NCBI RefSeq assembly: GCF_014648475.1
Contig: NZ_BMRE01000028.1
Coordinates: 44,088 to 108,087, forward strand
Direction of reading: 5' to 3'
DNA from: Lentzea flava
Lineage (GTDB): Bacteria; Actinomycetota; Actinomycetes; Mycobacteriales; Pseudonocardiaceae
Length of the DNA stretch: 64,000 bases
A program made the translations under genes and the position numbers. Below the pieces are notes generated by a model, which was not told where the DNA came from, ran no database searches, and worked only from the letters and a program-made list of their open reading frames with translations. Shown piece by piece: positions 34,212 to 43,500 of this stretch. Position 1 is the stretch's first letter; the number at the start of each line of letters is the position of its first letter.

Positions 34212-34766
34212 GTGGTTGTGAGAGACCACGAGGCACTTGCGGCGTTCGAGCGGATCTACCGCGTGAACGTCGGCGCGATCACCCGCTATTTCGCCAGGCG
34301 GTGCGTCGAACCACAGCTCGTGGCCGACCTGACCGCGGACACGTTCGTCCGCGCGATCACCTCGTTCCCGACCTTCGACCCTTCGAGGGGAACGGCGACC
34401 GGCTGGCTGTACGGCATCGCCCGCAAGACGTTCTCCGCACACTGCGAACAGTCGGCCAGGGGCACCGAACTGGTGCGCCGGGTCGGCGGCAGGCGCGAGC
34501 TCGGCCGCGACGAGCTGGCCGAGCTGGAGGAGCGGATCGACGCCGAACGACCCGGTCGCCTGCTGCTCGAACGGCTGGAGACGCTGCCCGAGATCGAACG
34601 GGAAGCGGTCGAGCTCGTGCACCTCGGTGGTCTCGCACCCAAGGAAGCGGCCGAAGCGCTCGGTGTGCCGAGAGGGGCGATGCGGTCTCGGCTGTATCGC
34701 GCCATGGCACGCATGCGCGAGGTCGTCCGCGACGAGATGGAGGTGCGGGCGGATGGGCAAGTTTGA
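34212..34766 (+). CDS. ECF-type RNA polymerase sigma factor
   Basis: 184 residues. Region 2 is visible as AAFERIYRVNVGAITRYFARR and ADLTADTFVRAITSFPTFDP, with GTATGWLYGIARKTFSAH; region 4 as LETLPEIEREAVELVHLGGLAPKEAAEALGVPRGAMRSRLYRAMAR, seen in pieces. The start is uncertain: GTG 34212 or GTG 34218, neither with a strong ribosome site. The end overlaps the next gene, a single-pass membrane protein, by 14 bases, the usual arrangement for sigma and membrane regulator. The target regulon is unknown. Confidence 0.88.
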   Translation: MVVRDHEALAAFERIYRVNVGAITRYFARRCVEPQLVADLTADTFVRAITSFPTFDPSRGTATGWLYGIARKTFSAHCEQSARGTELVRRVGGRRELGRDELAELEERIDAERPGRLLLERLETLPEIEREAVELVHLGGLAPKEAAEALGVPRGAMRSRLYRAMARMREVVRDEMEVRADGQV

Positions 34767-35346
34767 GGACAGCCTGTGGGCGGAGCTGCAGCGTGAGCAC
34801 GGGCAGGCGCTGCTGCAGAACATGGCGAGGTGGCAAACCAGGCGCACCAAGCGGTGGATCGGCGCAGCCGCCGTGGTGACCGTGCTCGGGGCAGGTGGGC
34901 TGGCCGCGTCGGCCTACTTCGGCGGAGCGCCACCCGCGTACGCCGTGGTGGACAACCCGGACGGCTCGGTGACGCTGACGCTCCGCGAGGTCGAGGCGTT
35001 CGACGAGGCGACCGCAGAGCTGCGCAGGCACGGTGTCCGCGCGTTCGTGGTGCCGATGCGGGTGGACTGCCCGCTGAGCGAGTACCAGAAGGCGCAGGGG
35101 ATTCCGTTCGGAAAGCCAGGTCCGTTCCCTGCGGTCGAATGGGATCCGCACGTGGACATGCACCAGTTGAAGATCCATCGCGATCGGATCCCGGCGGACG
35201 CCAAGCTCGTCCTCTCCGCGTTCGAGCGCCAGAACCACCTGGGCGTCTACGCCGGCTTCGTGCGCGGAGAGATGCCGGCGTGCGTGCGGGGCGGTGAGCC
35301 GCCGCAACCGATCCCGCCCGAGTCGATGGCCCCGAGCTCGCGCTAG
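34753..35346 (+). CDS. Single-pass membrane protein, possible regulator of the adjacent sigma factor
   Basis: 197 residues. A cytoplasmic N-terminus of about 35 residues (MGKFEDSLWAELQREHGQAL) precedes one membrane segment (about 37-58, WIGAAAVVTVLGAGGLAASAY) and an extracytoplasmic part of about 140 residues with two cysteines. No zinc-type anti-sigma motif (H-x3-C-x2-C) is present. It starts within the sigma gene and is transcribed with it, so an anti-sigma or accessory role is reasonable; the outer domain belongs to no family I recognise. ATG 34753 has GAGGTGCGGGCGG upstream. Confidence 0.7.
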   Translation: MGKFEDSLWAELQREHGQALLQNMARWQTRRTKRWIGAAAVVTVLGAGGLAASAYFGGAPPAYAVVDNPDGSVTLTLREVEAFDEATAELRRHGVRAFVVPMRVDCPLSEYQKAQGIPFGKPGPFPAVEWDPHVDMHQLKIHRDRIPADAKLVLSAFERQNHLGVYAGFVRGEMPACVRGGEPPQPIPPESMAPSSR

Positions 35347-36161
35347 TCGTCGTACGGGTCGTCCGCCTCGATGCGTGGCTCCGCCTCGATCACGCGCGAC
35401 TGGTCGATCACCGAGAACGCCATTCCCGCGTGGTCCTCGACGACGGTGATGCGCCCGTACGGGGTGTCGTAGGGCTCGACGGTCACCCGGCCACCGAGCT
35501 CCAGCACCCGGTACGCCACCGAGTCGGTGCCGATCTCCGGCGCGGCGTTGAAGTACACCATCCAGTGCGAACGCTCCCCGTACGGGAACTCCCGCCCCAT
35601 CTTCTGCCGGCCGATCACCTCGGTGCCCTCGACGGACCACGTCGCGTAGTCCAGCCGGTGCCCGTCGCCGATCTGCGTGATGTCGTAGTGGCACAGCTCG
35701 CCGAAGAACTCGTCGGCCGCCGCGCCGTCCCGCGTGTTCAGCTCGGCCCACGCGTAGGCGCCGTGCCCGCTGATGCCGAACCGCCAGTCCGGCGGCACGT
35801 GCCGGAACCCGACGACGGCACCGGTCGGGTCGGCGATCACGGTGCTCTGCGTGTGGTCGGCACCGTCCTCGGGGTTGCGCAGCACGGATCCGCCGAGGTG
35901 GAAGGCCTTCTCCGCGGTGGCCCGCGCGTGCGGCGTGACCAGGTACAACCGCCACGGTTCTGGTTCGCCCTGCGGCAACCCGGCGACGGGAATGCCGTCG
36001 ACCATCGCCACGGTGTAACCCGCGTCGTCGGCGTAGTGCCAGCCGAACAGGCCGGTGTAGAACTCGATCGCGGCCTTGAGGTCGTCGACGGATCTCTCGA
36101 CCCAGCACGGGCTTCCTCCGAGCAACGGCGCGAGCTGGGGCGTGTTGGGCGCGATCGACAC
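35343..36161 (-). CDS. Two-domain VOC-superfamily protein (glyoxalase/bleomycin-resistance fold)
   Basis: 272 residues made of two VOC domains: first near 14-125 (SPCWVERSVDDLKAAIEFYT...GAVVGFRHVP), second near 140-255 (AYAWAELNTRDGAAADEFFG...MAFSVIDQSR). Family members bind a metal and act on many small substrates, or bind antibiotics; this two-domain form is often called hydroxylase or lactoylglutathione lyase in databases without proof. The GTG at 36161 is preceded by AGGAGGCGGCA. Its end overlaps the membrane-protein gene by 4 bases in convergent fashion. Confidence 0.8.
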   Translation of the reverse strand: MSIAPNTPQLAPLLGGSPCWVERSVDDLKAAIEFYTGLFGWHYADDAGYTVAMVDGIPVAGLPQGEPEPWRLYLVTPHARATAEKAFHLGGSVLRNPEDGADHTQSTVIADPTGAVVGFRHVPPDWRFGISGHGAYAWAELNTRDGAAADEFFGELCHYDITQIGDGHRLDYATWSVEGTEVIGRQKMGREFPYGERSHWMVYFNAAPEIGTDSVAYRVLELGGRVTVEPYDTPYGRITVVEDHAGMAFSVIDQSRVIEAEPRIEADDPYDD

Positions 36162-36243
36162 TGCCGCCTCCTGCTGGGAAGAGATGCGGACACGCTACGC
36201 CGTAATTGGACGAATTCGTACAGTCACCGGGAAATCGAGGCCC

Positions 36244-36249
36244 TACAGT
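36244..36249 (+). promoter_or_regulatory. -10 box TACAGT, leaderless-type, for the methyltransferase gene
   Basis: TACAGT ends 6 bases before the GTG at 36256; no ribosome site lies between. Confidence 0.45.
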
Positions 36250-36255
36250 GTCTTC

Positions 36256-36999
36256 GTGAGGGGATTTGTGCGGGCGGCGCTGAACGCGGTGCGTCCGGTC
36301 GATGTGGTGCCGAGCCCGAACATCTGGCATTGGCCGGACGTCTACGAGGTCGAGAACCGCGCGCAGGACGTGCACGGCGCGATTTGGGCGGCCTTGAGCG
36401 AAGAATGTCCGTTCGACGACATGGACGTCGTGGACGTCGGGTGCGGCGACGGTTTCCACCTCCCCCTCTTCGCCAGGACCGCGAAGTCGGTCACCGGGGT
36501 CGAACCCCATCCGCCGCTCGTCGTGCGCGCCAAGCACCGCGTGGCGTCGTTGCCCAACGCGCGCGTCGTTTCCGGACCCGCGCAACGGCTGCCGCTCGAC
36601 GACGCCTCCGCCGACCTGGTGCACGCCCGCACCGCCTACTTCTTCGGACCCGGCTGCGAACCGGGGCTGCGCGAGGCGGACCGGGTGCTGCGGCCGGGCG
36701 GCGCGCTCGCGATCGTGGACCTCGACGGCGCGGCCGATCCGTACGGGCCGTGGCTGCGCGCCGACGAACCGCGCTACGACCCGGCCGCGGTCGAGAAGTT
36801 CTTCGCGGACAACGGTTTCTCGCTTCGACGCATCACCGCGCAGTGGCGGTTCGAAAGTCGTGAGGACCTGGAATCCGTGCTGCGCATCGAGTTCTCCGCC
36901 AAAGTGGCGGAACGGGCCATCGCCTCGATCGACGGGCTCAGCTTCCCGGTGGGGTACCGGCTGCACGTGCGGCGCAAGCCCAGGGGCCTGATCCTGTGA
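36256..36999 (+). CDS. Class I SAM-dependent methyltransferase
   Basis: 247 residues. Motif I is VVDVGCGDGFHLPLF near residue 60, an acidic residue ends strand 2 (VTGVEPHP), and the post-I region ends in RVLRPGGALAIVDLDG. This is a Methyltransf_11-type fold; the substrate is not predictable. The GTG at 36256 is chosen from the -10 box with leaderless spacing and the good fit to the N-terminus. The C-terminal YRLHVRRKP is basic. It stands alone before the giant FN3 gene. Confidence 0.85.
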   Translation: MRGFVRAALNAVRPVDVVPSPNIWHWPDVYEVENRAQDVHGAIWAALSEECPFDDMDVVDVGCGDGFHLPLFARTAKSVTGVEPHPPLVVRAKHRVASLPNARVVSGPAQRLPLDDASADLVHARTAYFFGPGCEPGLREADRVLRPGGALAIVDLDGAADPYGPWLRADEPRYDPAAVEKFFADNGFSLRRITAQWRFESREDLESVLRIEFSAKVAERAIASIDGLSFPVGYRLHVRRKPRGLIL

Positions 37000-37088
37000 T
37001 CTGCTAGGCCGTTCGGCGCCTGTTGCGCCAGGCGATCTCGTATGTACAGTCCCTCGACTTCGTCGCTGCGACGTACTGGGGGTACGCG

Positions 37089-40000
37089 ATGAGACGCCGG
37101 TTCCTGCTGTCCTTGTTGCTGTTGCTGGGCGTCCTCGTCGTGCCACCCGGTCACGCAGCGCCACCGGCGGCCGATCTCAACGCCTTGTTCAACACCTACG
37201 GTGACCAAGGAGGACATTGGACCGGCGCCGACAGCACCGTGTCCGTGCCACTGCCCGACGGGCGCGTCGCGTGGCTGTTCTCCGACACGTTCCTCGGCAC
37301 GGTCAACCCGGACCACTCCCGGCCGAAGAACGCGCCGTTCATCCACAACTCGATCGTCGTGCAGCAGGGCAACCAGCTCGTGCAGACCCTGCACGGCGGC
37401 ACGTCGGCGAACCCCACGTCGCTCGTCAACGCCACCAACCCCGACGAGTTCTACTGGATCGGCTCCGCCAAGGTGCAGGACGGCGTGCTGAAGGCGCTGT
37501 ACGGGCGCTACAGCAAGGCGGGCGAGGGTCCCCTCGGCTTCGCCAGGGTCGGCACCGCGCTGGTGACGTTCTCGCTGCCCTCGCTCGCGGTCACGAGCGT
37601 CACGGACCTGACGCTGGACAAGAGGGTCGGCTGGGGATCGGCGATCGTCTCGGACGGCGGGTTCGACTACGTCTACGGCACCGAGGACGTCGAGGGTTAC
37701 AAGTTCGCCCACGTCGCCAGGACGACGAACCTCGGTGGCGCGTGGGAGTTCTGGAACGGCAGCGCGTGGGTCGCGCAGGAGAGCCAGTCCGCGCGCCTGC
37801 TGTCCGGTGCGGGCACGGCGTTCTCCGTGGTGCGCAGCGGCAGTCAGTTCGTGCTCGCCACGCACGACGGCAACACACCCTTCGGACCGTGGTTCGTCGC
37901 GTACACGGCGCCCAGCCCGGCCGGACCGTTCTCCGGGCCGGCGTACCTGCACAAGGCGCCGGAGCCGGAGACCAGCACCGGCTGGCAGTTCCCCTACGAC
38001 GCGCAGCTGCACCAGGAACAGGCGAGCCCGGGCACGCTTCTGTTGTCCTACAACAACAACAGCCTCAACAACGAGGACAACTACAGCGACGCACGGATCT
38101 ACCGGCCGAGGTTCGTCGACGTGCCGTGGCCGCCCGCCACGCCAGATCCGTCGACCGTGCCCGCCGCACCGACCGGCGCTGCGGTGACGACCGACAGCGA
38201 AGGCGGCGGCAAGGTCACCTGGAACGCCCAGAGCGGCCTGAGCTACTGGGTCTACCAGCGCGACGTCACGGCGGGGCAGACGCACTTCGCGCGCTCTCCC
38301 AAGCAGGACACCGCTGGTGAGCACGGTCTCGCCGGTCTGCGGGACGGGCACACCTACGAGTTCAAGGTCTCCGCGTTCAACGCGAACGGCGAGGGCGCGT
38401 TCTCGCCGACGGTCAGCGTCACCGCGCACGTCACGCCTCCGCCCGCGCCGACCAACCTCCGGGCCACTCCGGGTGCGGACGCGGACGTGGCGTTGCAGTG
38501 GGACGCGGTGACCGGCAACGCGCAGTACCAGATTTTCCGGCGCGACGTCACCGCGAACGAGGCCGACTTCACCGAGGTGTGGTTCCCGAGCCCGAGCACC
38601 ACGAGCTACACCGTCACCGATCTCGTTCCCGGCCACACCTACGAGTTCAAGGTGCAGGCGCGCAACGGCGGCGGCCAGAGCGGTCCGTCCAACGTCGTCC
38701 AGGCGGTGGTGAAGGTCGCGCCACCGCCCGTGCCGACGGGCCTCACCGCCGCCGCGCAGAACGACGGCAGCGTGAAGCTGCAGTGGACGTCCGCGGGCGA
38801 GGGGCTGTGGTACTGGGTCTACCAGCGTGACGTGACAGCCGGGGAGACCGATTTCAAACGGCTCGCCTACCCGGTCGCGGACGGCACCGCGGCGCAGCCG
38901 GGCATGCTGCAGAACGGGCACGTCTACGAGTTCGCCGTCACCTCGATCAACCGGTTCAACGTCGAGTCGGGACGGTCGGCCGTCGTCTCGGTGACCGCCC
39001 GGTGGGACAAGCCCGCCGCCCCCACGGGCCTGACCGCCGTCGCCCAGGGCGACGGTAGCGTGAAGCTGCAGTGGAACTCGGCGGGCGACGGGCTCTGGTA
39101 CTGGGTGTACCAGCGGGACGTCACCGCGGGCGAGACCTTCGTCCAGCTCCCGTACCCGATCACCGACGGCACGAGCTTCCAGCCGGGTCTGCTGCTGAAG
39201 GACCACGTCTACGAGTTCAAGGTGAGCGCGATCAACGCGGGCGGTGAGGGCCCGGCGAGCGCTGTCGTGCAGGCCACGGCCCGCTACGACGCTCCTGCCG
39301 CGCCGGTCGGGCTGACCGCGACACCGGGCGACGGCACGGTCGCGCTGAACTGGAGCGCGGTGCCGGGCGCCTGGTACTGGATCTACCAGCGGGACGTGAC
39401 CGCGGGAGAGTCGAACTTCACCAGGCTCGAGTACCCGATCACGTCCGGCACGTCGTTCACCGCGGGCCTGCTCGCCAACGGCCACACCTACGAGTTCAAG
39501 GTCTCCGCCATCACCAACGGCGGCGAGGGCGCGGCGAGCGCTGTGGTGTCCGCGAAGCCGATGCCGCCGCTGCCCGCCAAGGTCACCGGGCTCACCGCGA
39601 CCGCGAAGCCGTCCGGCGAGATCGAACTCGGCTGGACCGCGCTGCCGAACGTCTACTACTGGATCTACCAGCGGGACGTCACCGCTGGTCAGGCCTTCAC
39701 CAAGCTGCCGTACCCCGCGAGCGAGGCCAAGTTCACCGCCGGCGGCCTGACGCACGGGCACGTCTACGAGTTCAAGATCGCCGCGACCAACCTCGCCGGT
39801 GACGGCCCGGCTTCCGACGTCCGGTCCGCCACCGCGAACTACGCGCTTCCCGCCGCTCCGGCCAACCTCAGGGGCGGCGCGGCCGGTGACGGCAGCGTCG
39901 ACCTGGAGTGGGACTCGGCGGGGCCGAACCTCTACTACTGGGTCTACCGGCGGGACGTGACGGCGGGCGAGAGCGCGTTCACCCGCGCCGCTTACCCGAC

Positions 40001-41999
40001 CGACAAGACCACGCTGAGCTGGGAAGGGCTGCGCGATGGCCACCTGTACGAGTTCCAGGTGCGCGCGGAGAACGCCGGTGGCCTCGGGCCCGTCTCCAAC
40101 ACCGTCGGCATCACGTCGCGCGGTGGACTGCCCGCCCCACCGACGAACCTGACCGCGTCACCCGGCAACGGCAGGGTGGTGCTGAACTGGACGGCGAGCC
40201 CCACGGGCAGCGTCTACTACTGGGTCTACTACCGGGACGCCTCGATCGGCGAGGGCTTCCGCAAGCTCGACGTGCCGTTCGGATCGCCGACGGCGACGCT
40301 GGAACCGTTGACCAACGGGCACACCTACGAGTTCAAGGTCTCCGCGACGAACTCGTCCGGCGACAGCAAGACGACGCCGGTGGTGAGCGCCCGGCCGTTG
40401 CCGCCCGTGCCAGCGGCCGCCTCGTTGACCGCGATCGCGGGCAACGGCGAGGTCGGCCTGGGTTGGAACGCGGTCGAGCACGCCACGTACTTCTGGGTCG
40501 AGTACCGCGACACGACAGCGGGACAGGTTGCGTGGCAACGACTTCCGCTGCCCGTGCAGGCGTGGGCGCACACCGTCCGGCCACTCGCGAACGGGCACCG
40601 GTACGAGTTCCGTGTGATTTCCGGCAACGTCGCGGGGGAGAGCGGTGTGTCCAACGTGGTGGCGGCGACGCCGGTGCCACCACCGCCGGCCGCCCCGTCG
40701 AACCTGCGTGCCGTCGCCGGCGACAAGAAGGTGACGCTGACCTGGAACGCGAGTCCCAGCGGGCCGGTGTACTACTGGGTGTACTTCCGGCCGCAGGGCC
40801 ACAGCCAGTGGTACTACTTCCAGTACCCGGCGAGCGGCACGTCGTTCACCGCCACGGGCCTGCTCAACGGGTTCACCTACGAGTTCCGGGTGACGGCGGC
40901 GAACCTCGGCGGCCAGTCGCCACCGTCCAACGTGGTCAGTGCGAAACCGTTCCAGCCCTTGCCTTCCGCGCCGGGCGGCCTCTCGGCGAGCGCGGGTGAC
41001 GGACAGGCGCTGCTCAGCTGGAACCCGAGCAGCGGGGCCGACCACTACTGGGTGTACTTCCAGCCGCAGGGCCAGACGAGCTGGTTCTACTTCCCGAACC
41101 CCGTGCGCGGCACGTCGTTCACCGCGACCGGCCTGCTCAACGGCTTCAACTACTCGTTCTACGTGCGCGGCGCGAACGAGGCGGGCCAGGGTGCCCCCTC
41201 GAACACCGTGACGGTGAAACCTCTGCCGCCGTTACCCGTCGCGCCGGCCTGGATCAACGCCGCGCCCGAACGCGACACCGCGAAGGTGAACGTGTGGTGG
41301 GCGACGAGTCCGACGCCGGGCGTCCTCTACTCGCTGGAGGTGCGCAACGCGTCCGAGAACGGCCCGTGGTACCCGTTGTCCACCACCAGCCGCACGAGCG
41401 ACTACCTGCACCGGCGCCCGGTCGGCACGCTGTGGGAGTTCCGCGTCTCCATGTCGAACATGGCCGGCACGGTGTACTCGAAGACCGTGCGGGCCGCGTC
41501 GAACGTGTGGATGCCGGACTTCCAGTACAACTGGCAGAACATCACCAACGGCTCGAACGCGGCCGCGTACCTGGTGGTGCAGAAGCTCGGCCTGGAATGC
41601 GCGACGAGCAACCGTCAGCGGGTGTGCTTCGGCTTCAGCCCGGCCGTCACCGGTCAGCCGATCACGATCGGTGACTACTTCTTCTTCCCCGGCAGCAAGG
41701 AAAGGCTCAACACGCTCACCCGGTGTGAAGCGGACGAGAAGCTGAGCCTGCGCGGCAGCTACGGCGTGGGAGTGGCCGAGAACAACTCGCAGCAGCTGCT
41801 CAGGCACGAGGCCGTGCACACGTGGCAGACGACGTTCTTCTCGTCGTACGCGGGCTTCGCGAGTGCGTATGCGATCGCGGCGGGCTACTCGTGGAAGTTC
41901 GCGGGCAACCCGTGGCAGCTGAACAAGTTCGAAACGGACGCCAACCTCTGGTGGGGCGGCTACCTCGGGCCCTACGGCGGCACGCGGGACTGCTACTAG
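37089..41999 (+). CDS. Giant secreted protein: DUF4185-like domain, 12 FN3 domains, HExxH C-terminal domain
   Basis: 1636 residues. A signal peptide (MRRRFLLSLLLLLGVLVV, cleavage near GHAA) precedes a DUF4185-like domain to about residue 350 (WLFSDTFLGTVNPD, FIHNSIVVQ). Then come 12 fibronectin type III domains of about 92 residues (about 356-1470). Domains 1-7 share an internal block YYWVYQRDVTAGE, and most share GHVYEFKVSA; 10-11 have YWVYF-PQG instead. The last 165 residues are a separate domain with LLRHEAVHTWQ, an HExxH (His1573, Glu1574, His1577). ATG 37089 is preferred because it starts the signal peptide, with GGGGG upstream. Likely a cell-surface or secreted glycan- or protein-acting enzyme; the catalytic role is inferred from HExxH only. 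Confidence 0.9.
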   Translation: MRRRFLLSLLLLLGVLVVPPGHAAPPAADLNALFNTYGDQGGHWTGADSTVSVPLPDGRVAWLFSDTFLGTVNPDHSRPKNAPFIHNSIVVQQGNQLVQTLHGGTSANPTSLVNATNPDEFYWIGSAKVQDGVLKALYGRYSKAGEGPLGFARVGTALVTFSLPSLAVTSVTDLTLDKRVGWGSAIVSDGGFDYVYGTEDVEGYKFAHVARTTNLGGAWEFWNGSAWVAQESQSARLLSGAGTAFSVVRSGSQFVLATHDGNTPFGPWFVAYTAPSPAGPFSGPAYLHKAPEPETSTGWQFPYDAQLHQEQASPGTLLLSYNNNSLNNEDNYSDARIYRPRFVDVPWPPATPDPSTVPAAPTGAAVTTDSEGGGKVTWNAQSGLSYWVYQRDVTAGQTHFARSPKQDTAGEHGLAGLRDGHTYEFKVSAFNANGEGAFSPTVSVTAHVTPPPAPTNLRATPGADADVALQWDAVTGNAQYQIFRRDVTANEADFTEVWFPSPSTTSYTVTDLVPGHTYEFKVQARNGGGQSGPSNVVQAVVKVAPPPVPTGLTAAAQNDGSVKLQWTSAGEGLWYWVYQRDVTAGETDFKRLAYPVADGTAAQPGMLQNGHVYEFAVTSINRFNVESGRSAVVSVTARWDKPAAPTGLTAVAQGDGSVKLQWNSAGDGLWYWVYQRDVTAGETFVQLPYPITDGTSFQPGLLLKDHVYEFKVSAINAGGEGPASAVVQATARYDAPAAPVGLTATPGDGTVALNWSAVPGAWYWIYQRDVTAGESNFTRLEYPITSGTSFTAGLLANGHTYEFKVSAITNGGEGAASAVVSAKPMPPLPAKVTGLTATAKPSGEIELGWTALPNVYYWIYQRDVTAGQAFTKLPYPASEAKFTAGGLTHGHVYEFKIAATNLAGDGPASDVRSATANYALPAAPANLRGGAAGDGSVDLEWDSAGPNLYYWVYRRDVTAGESAFTRAAYPTDKTTLSWEGLRDGHLYEFQVRAENAGGLGPVSNTVGITSRGGLPAPPTNLTASPGNGRVVLNWTASPTGSVYYWVYYRDASIGEGFRKLDVPFGSPTATLEPLTNGHTYEFKVSATNSSGDSKTTPVVSARPLPPVPAAASLTAIAGNGEVGLGWNAVEHATYFWVEYRDTTAGQVAWQRLPLPVQAWAHTVRPLANGHRYEFRVISGNVAGESGVSNVVAATPVPPPPAAPSNLRAVAGDKKVTLTWNASPSGPVYYWVYFRPQGHSQWYYFQYPASGTSFTATGLLNGFTYEFRVTAANLGGQSPPSNVVSAKPFQPLPSAPGGLSASAGDGQALLSWNPSSGADHYWVYFQPQGQTSWFYFPNPVRGTSFTATGLLNGFNYSFYVRGANEAGQGAPSNTVTVKPLPPLPVAPAWINAAPERDTAKVNVWWATSPTPGVLYSLEVRNASENGPWYPLSTTSRTSDYLHRRPVGTLWEFRVSMSNMAGTVYSKTVRAASNVWMPDFQYNWQNITNGSNAAAYLVVQKLGLECATSNRQRVCFGFSPAVTGQPITIGDYFFFPGSKERLNTLTRCEADEKLSLRGSYGVGVAENNSQQLLRHEAVHTWQTTFFSSYAGFASAYAIAAGYSWKFAGNPWQLNKFETDANLWWGGYLGPYGGTRDCY

Positions 42000-42004
42000 C
42001 GCAC

Positions 42005-42010
42005 TAGGCT
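42005..42010 (+). promoter_or_regulatory. -10 box TAGGCT, leaderless-type, for the aldo-keto reductase gene
   Basis: TAGGCT ends 7 bases before the GTG at 42018 and begins 5 bases after the previous stop. No ribosome site is present. Confidence 0.5.
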
Positions 42011-42017
42011 CTGGTTC

Positions 42018-42995
42018 GTGGAGAAGCGAATCGCAGGCAGGTTGAACCGCCAGGTCGGCGTCGTGGGGCTGGGTTGCTGGCAGCTCGGCGCCGACTGGGG
42101 CGAGGTGGACGAGAGCGAGGCGCTCGCGTTGCTGCACGCCGCCGCCGACACGGGGGTCGACTTCTTCGACACCGCGGACGTGTACGGCGACGGTCGCAGC
42201 GAGACGCTGATCGGGCGCTTCCTCAAGGAGCGCAAGGACGACGGCGTCTTCGTCGCCACGAAGATGGGGCGGCGGCTGCCGGCGCAGACCACGGAGGGGT
42301 ACAACCGGGAGAACTTCCTCGCGTGGAACGACCGGAGCCGCCGCAATCTAGGGGTCGACACGTTGGACCTCGTGCAGCTGCACTGTCCGCCCACGCCGGT
42401 CTACAGCCGGGACGAGGTGTTCGACACCTTGGACGAAATGGTTGAGCAGCAACGGATCGCTGCCTACGGCGTGTCGGTGGAGAAGGTCGAGGAGGCGCTG
42501 GCGGCGATCAGGCGTCCGCACGTGGCCAGCGTGCAGATCATCCTGAACGCGTTCCGGCACAAGCCCCTCGAGGAGGTGCTCCCCGCGGCGGCGGACGCGG
42601 GTGTCGCGATCATCGCGCGGGTGCCGCTCGCGTCCGGGTTGCTGTCCGGGAAGTACGACAAGGCAACGACTTTCGGCGCGGACGACCACCGCAACTACAA
42701 CCGCAACGGTGAGGCGTTCGACGTCGGCGAGACCTTCTCCGGGGTCCCGTACGAGGTCGGCCTGGAGGCCGTCGAGCGGTTGCGCCCGCTGGTTCCCGAA
42801 AGCGCCACGATGGCGCAGTTCGCATTGCGGTGGATCATCGACCAGCCCGGTGTCACGGTCGTGATCCCCGGTGCGCGCAACGTCGAGCAGGCGCGGGCGA
42901 ACGCGGGTGCCGCTGATCTGCAGCCCGTGGACCAGAAGGCCGTTGCCGCGGTGTACGACGAGCTGATCCGGCCGCACGTGCACGACCGGTGGTAG
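42018..42995 (+). CDS. Aldo-keto reductase
   Basis: 325 residues, (beta/alpha)8 barrel using NADPH. The catalytic tetrad is visible: Asp and Tyr in FFDTADVYGDGRSE, Lys in VFVATKMG, His in LDLVQLHCPP. The late VIPGARNVEQARANAGA is the cofactor phosphate-binding part. The start at GTG 42018 is supported by the leaderless-type -10. It ends one base before the convergent PadR gene. The substrate is unknown. Confidence 0.92.
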   Translation: MEKRIAGRLNRQVGVVGLGCWQLGADWGEVDESEALALLHAAADTGVDFFDTADVYGDGRSETLIGRFLKERKDDGVFVATKMGRRLPAQTTEGYNRENFLAWNDRSRRNLGVDTLDLVQLHCPPTPVYSRDEVFDTLDEMVEQQRIAAYGVSVEKVEEALAAIRRPHVASVQIILNAFRHKPLEEVLPAAADAGVAIIARVPLASGLLSGKYDKATTFGADDHRNYNRNGEAFDVGETFSGVPYEVGLEAVERLRPLVPESATMAQFALRWIIDQPGVTVVIPGARNVEQARANAGAADLQPVDQKAVAAVYDELIRPHVHDRW

Positions 42996-42996
42996 G

Positions 42997-43500
42997 TCAC
43001 TCCTCGGCGAGGATGGCGTAGAGCTTGCGCCGCAGCTCGTTGTAGAGCTCGACGGCGCGGGCCTTCTGCTCGGGCGTGCCCGCGTGGGAGATCTGCTCCA
43101 TCGCGCTGCCCAGCAGCCGGATCGCGGTGCGCAGTTCGCCGTCGACCGGGTCGAGCTGGATGTTGATGTCGCGCCAGGGCGGGGCCGTGTGCTCCGTCCT
43201 GCCGTGATCGGTGAGCGTGAACAACTTCTTGCCTCCTTCCTCCTCCGCGGAGATGAGGCCTTCGTCGGCGAGCATCTGCAGCGTCGGGTAGACCGAGCCG
43301 GGGCTCGGGCTCCAGCCGCCGCCGGTGCGCCTGGCGATCTCCTGAATGATCTCGTAGCCGTGCATCGGCCGTTCTGCCAGCAAGGACAGAACCGCCGCCC
43401 GGACGTTGCCGCGCCTCTGGCGGCCGCCCCTGCCACCGCCCCCGAAGGGCCCGTGGCGATGCCTGTGGTGGTGCTCTCTGTGGTGTGGTCTCATCATCAT
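42997..43500 (-). CDS. PadR-family transcriptional regulator with His-rich N-terminus
   Basis: 167 residues. The winged helix is VRAAVLSLLAERPMHGYEIIQEI ... SPSPGSVYPTLQMLADEGLI (in parts), and a C-terminal dimerisation helix region follows. The N-terminal 30 residues are unusual: His-rich (HHREHHHRHRHG) then Gly/Arg-rich, which may bind metal or DNA non-specifically. ATG 43500 starts at the first of three adjacent ATG codons; TATCGT lies 7 bases upstream, so the mRNA may be leaderless. The promoter overlaps palindromes that are probably its own operator. It is divergent from rlmN and convergent with the reductase. Confidence 0.9.
   Translation of the reverse strand: MMMRPHHREHHHRHRHGPFGGGGRGGRQRRGNVRAAVLSLLAERPMHGYEIIQEIARRTGGGWSPSPGSVYPTLQMLADEGLISAEEEGGKKLFTLTDHGRTEHTAPPWRDINIQLDPVDGELRTAIRLLGSAMEQISHAGTPEQKARAVELYNELRRKLYAILAEE

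Noticed and set aside
36774..40043. 1089-codon open frame on the minus strand opposite the FN3 gene
   Set aside because: Shadow of the repeated FN3 coding sequence; its apparent repeats are the reverse reading of FN3 domains.
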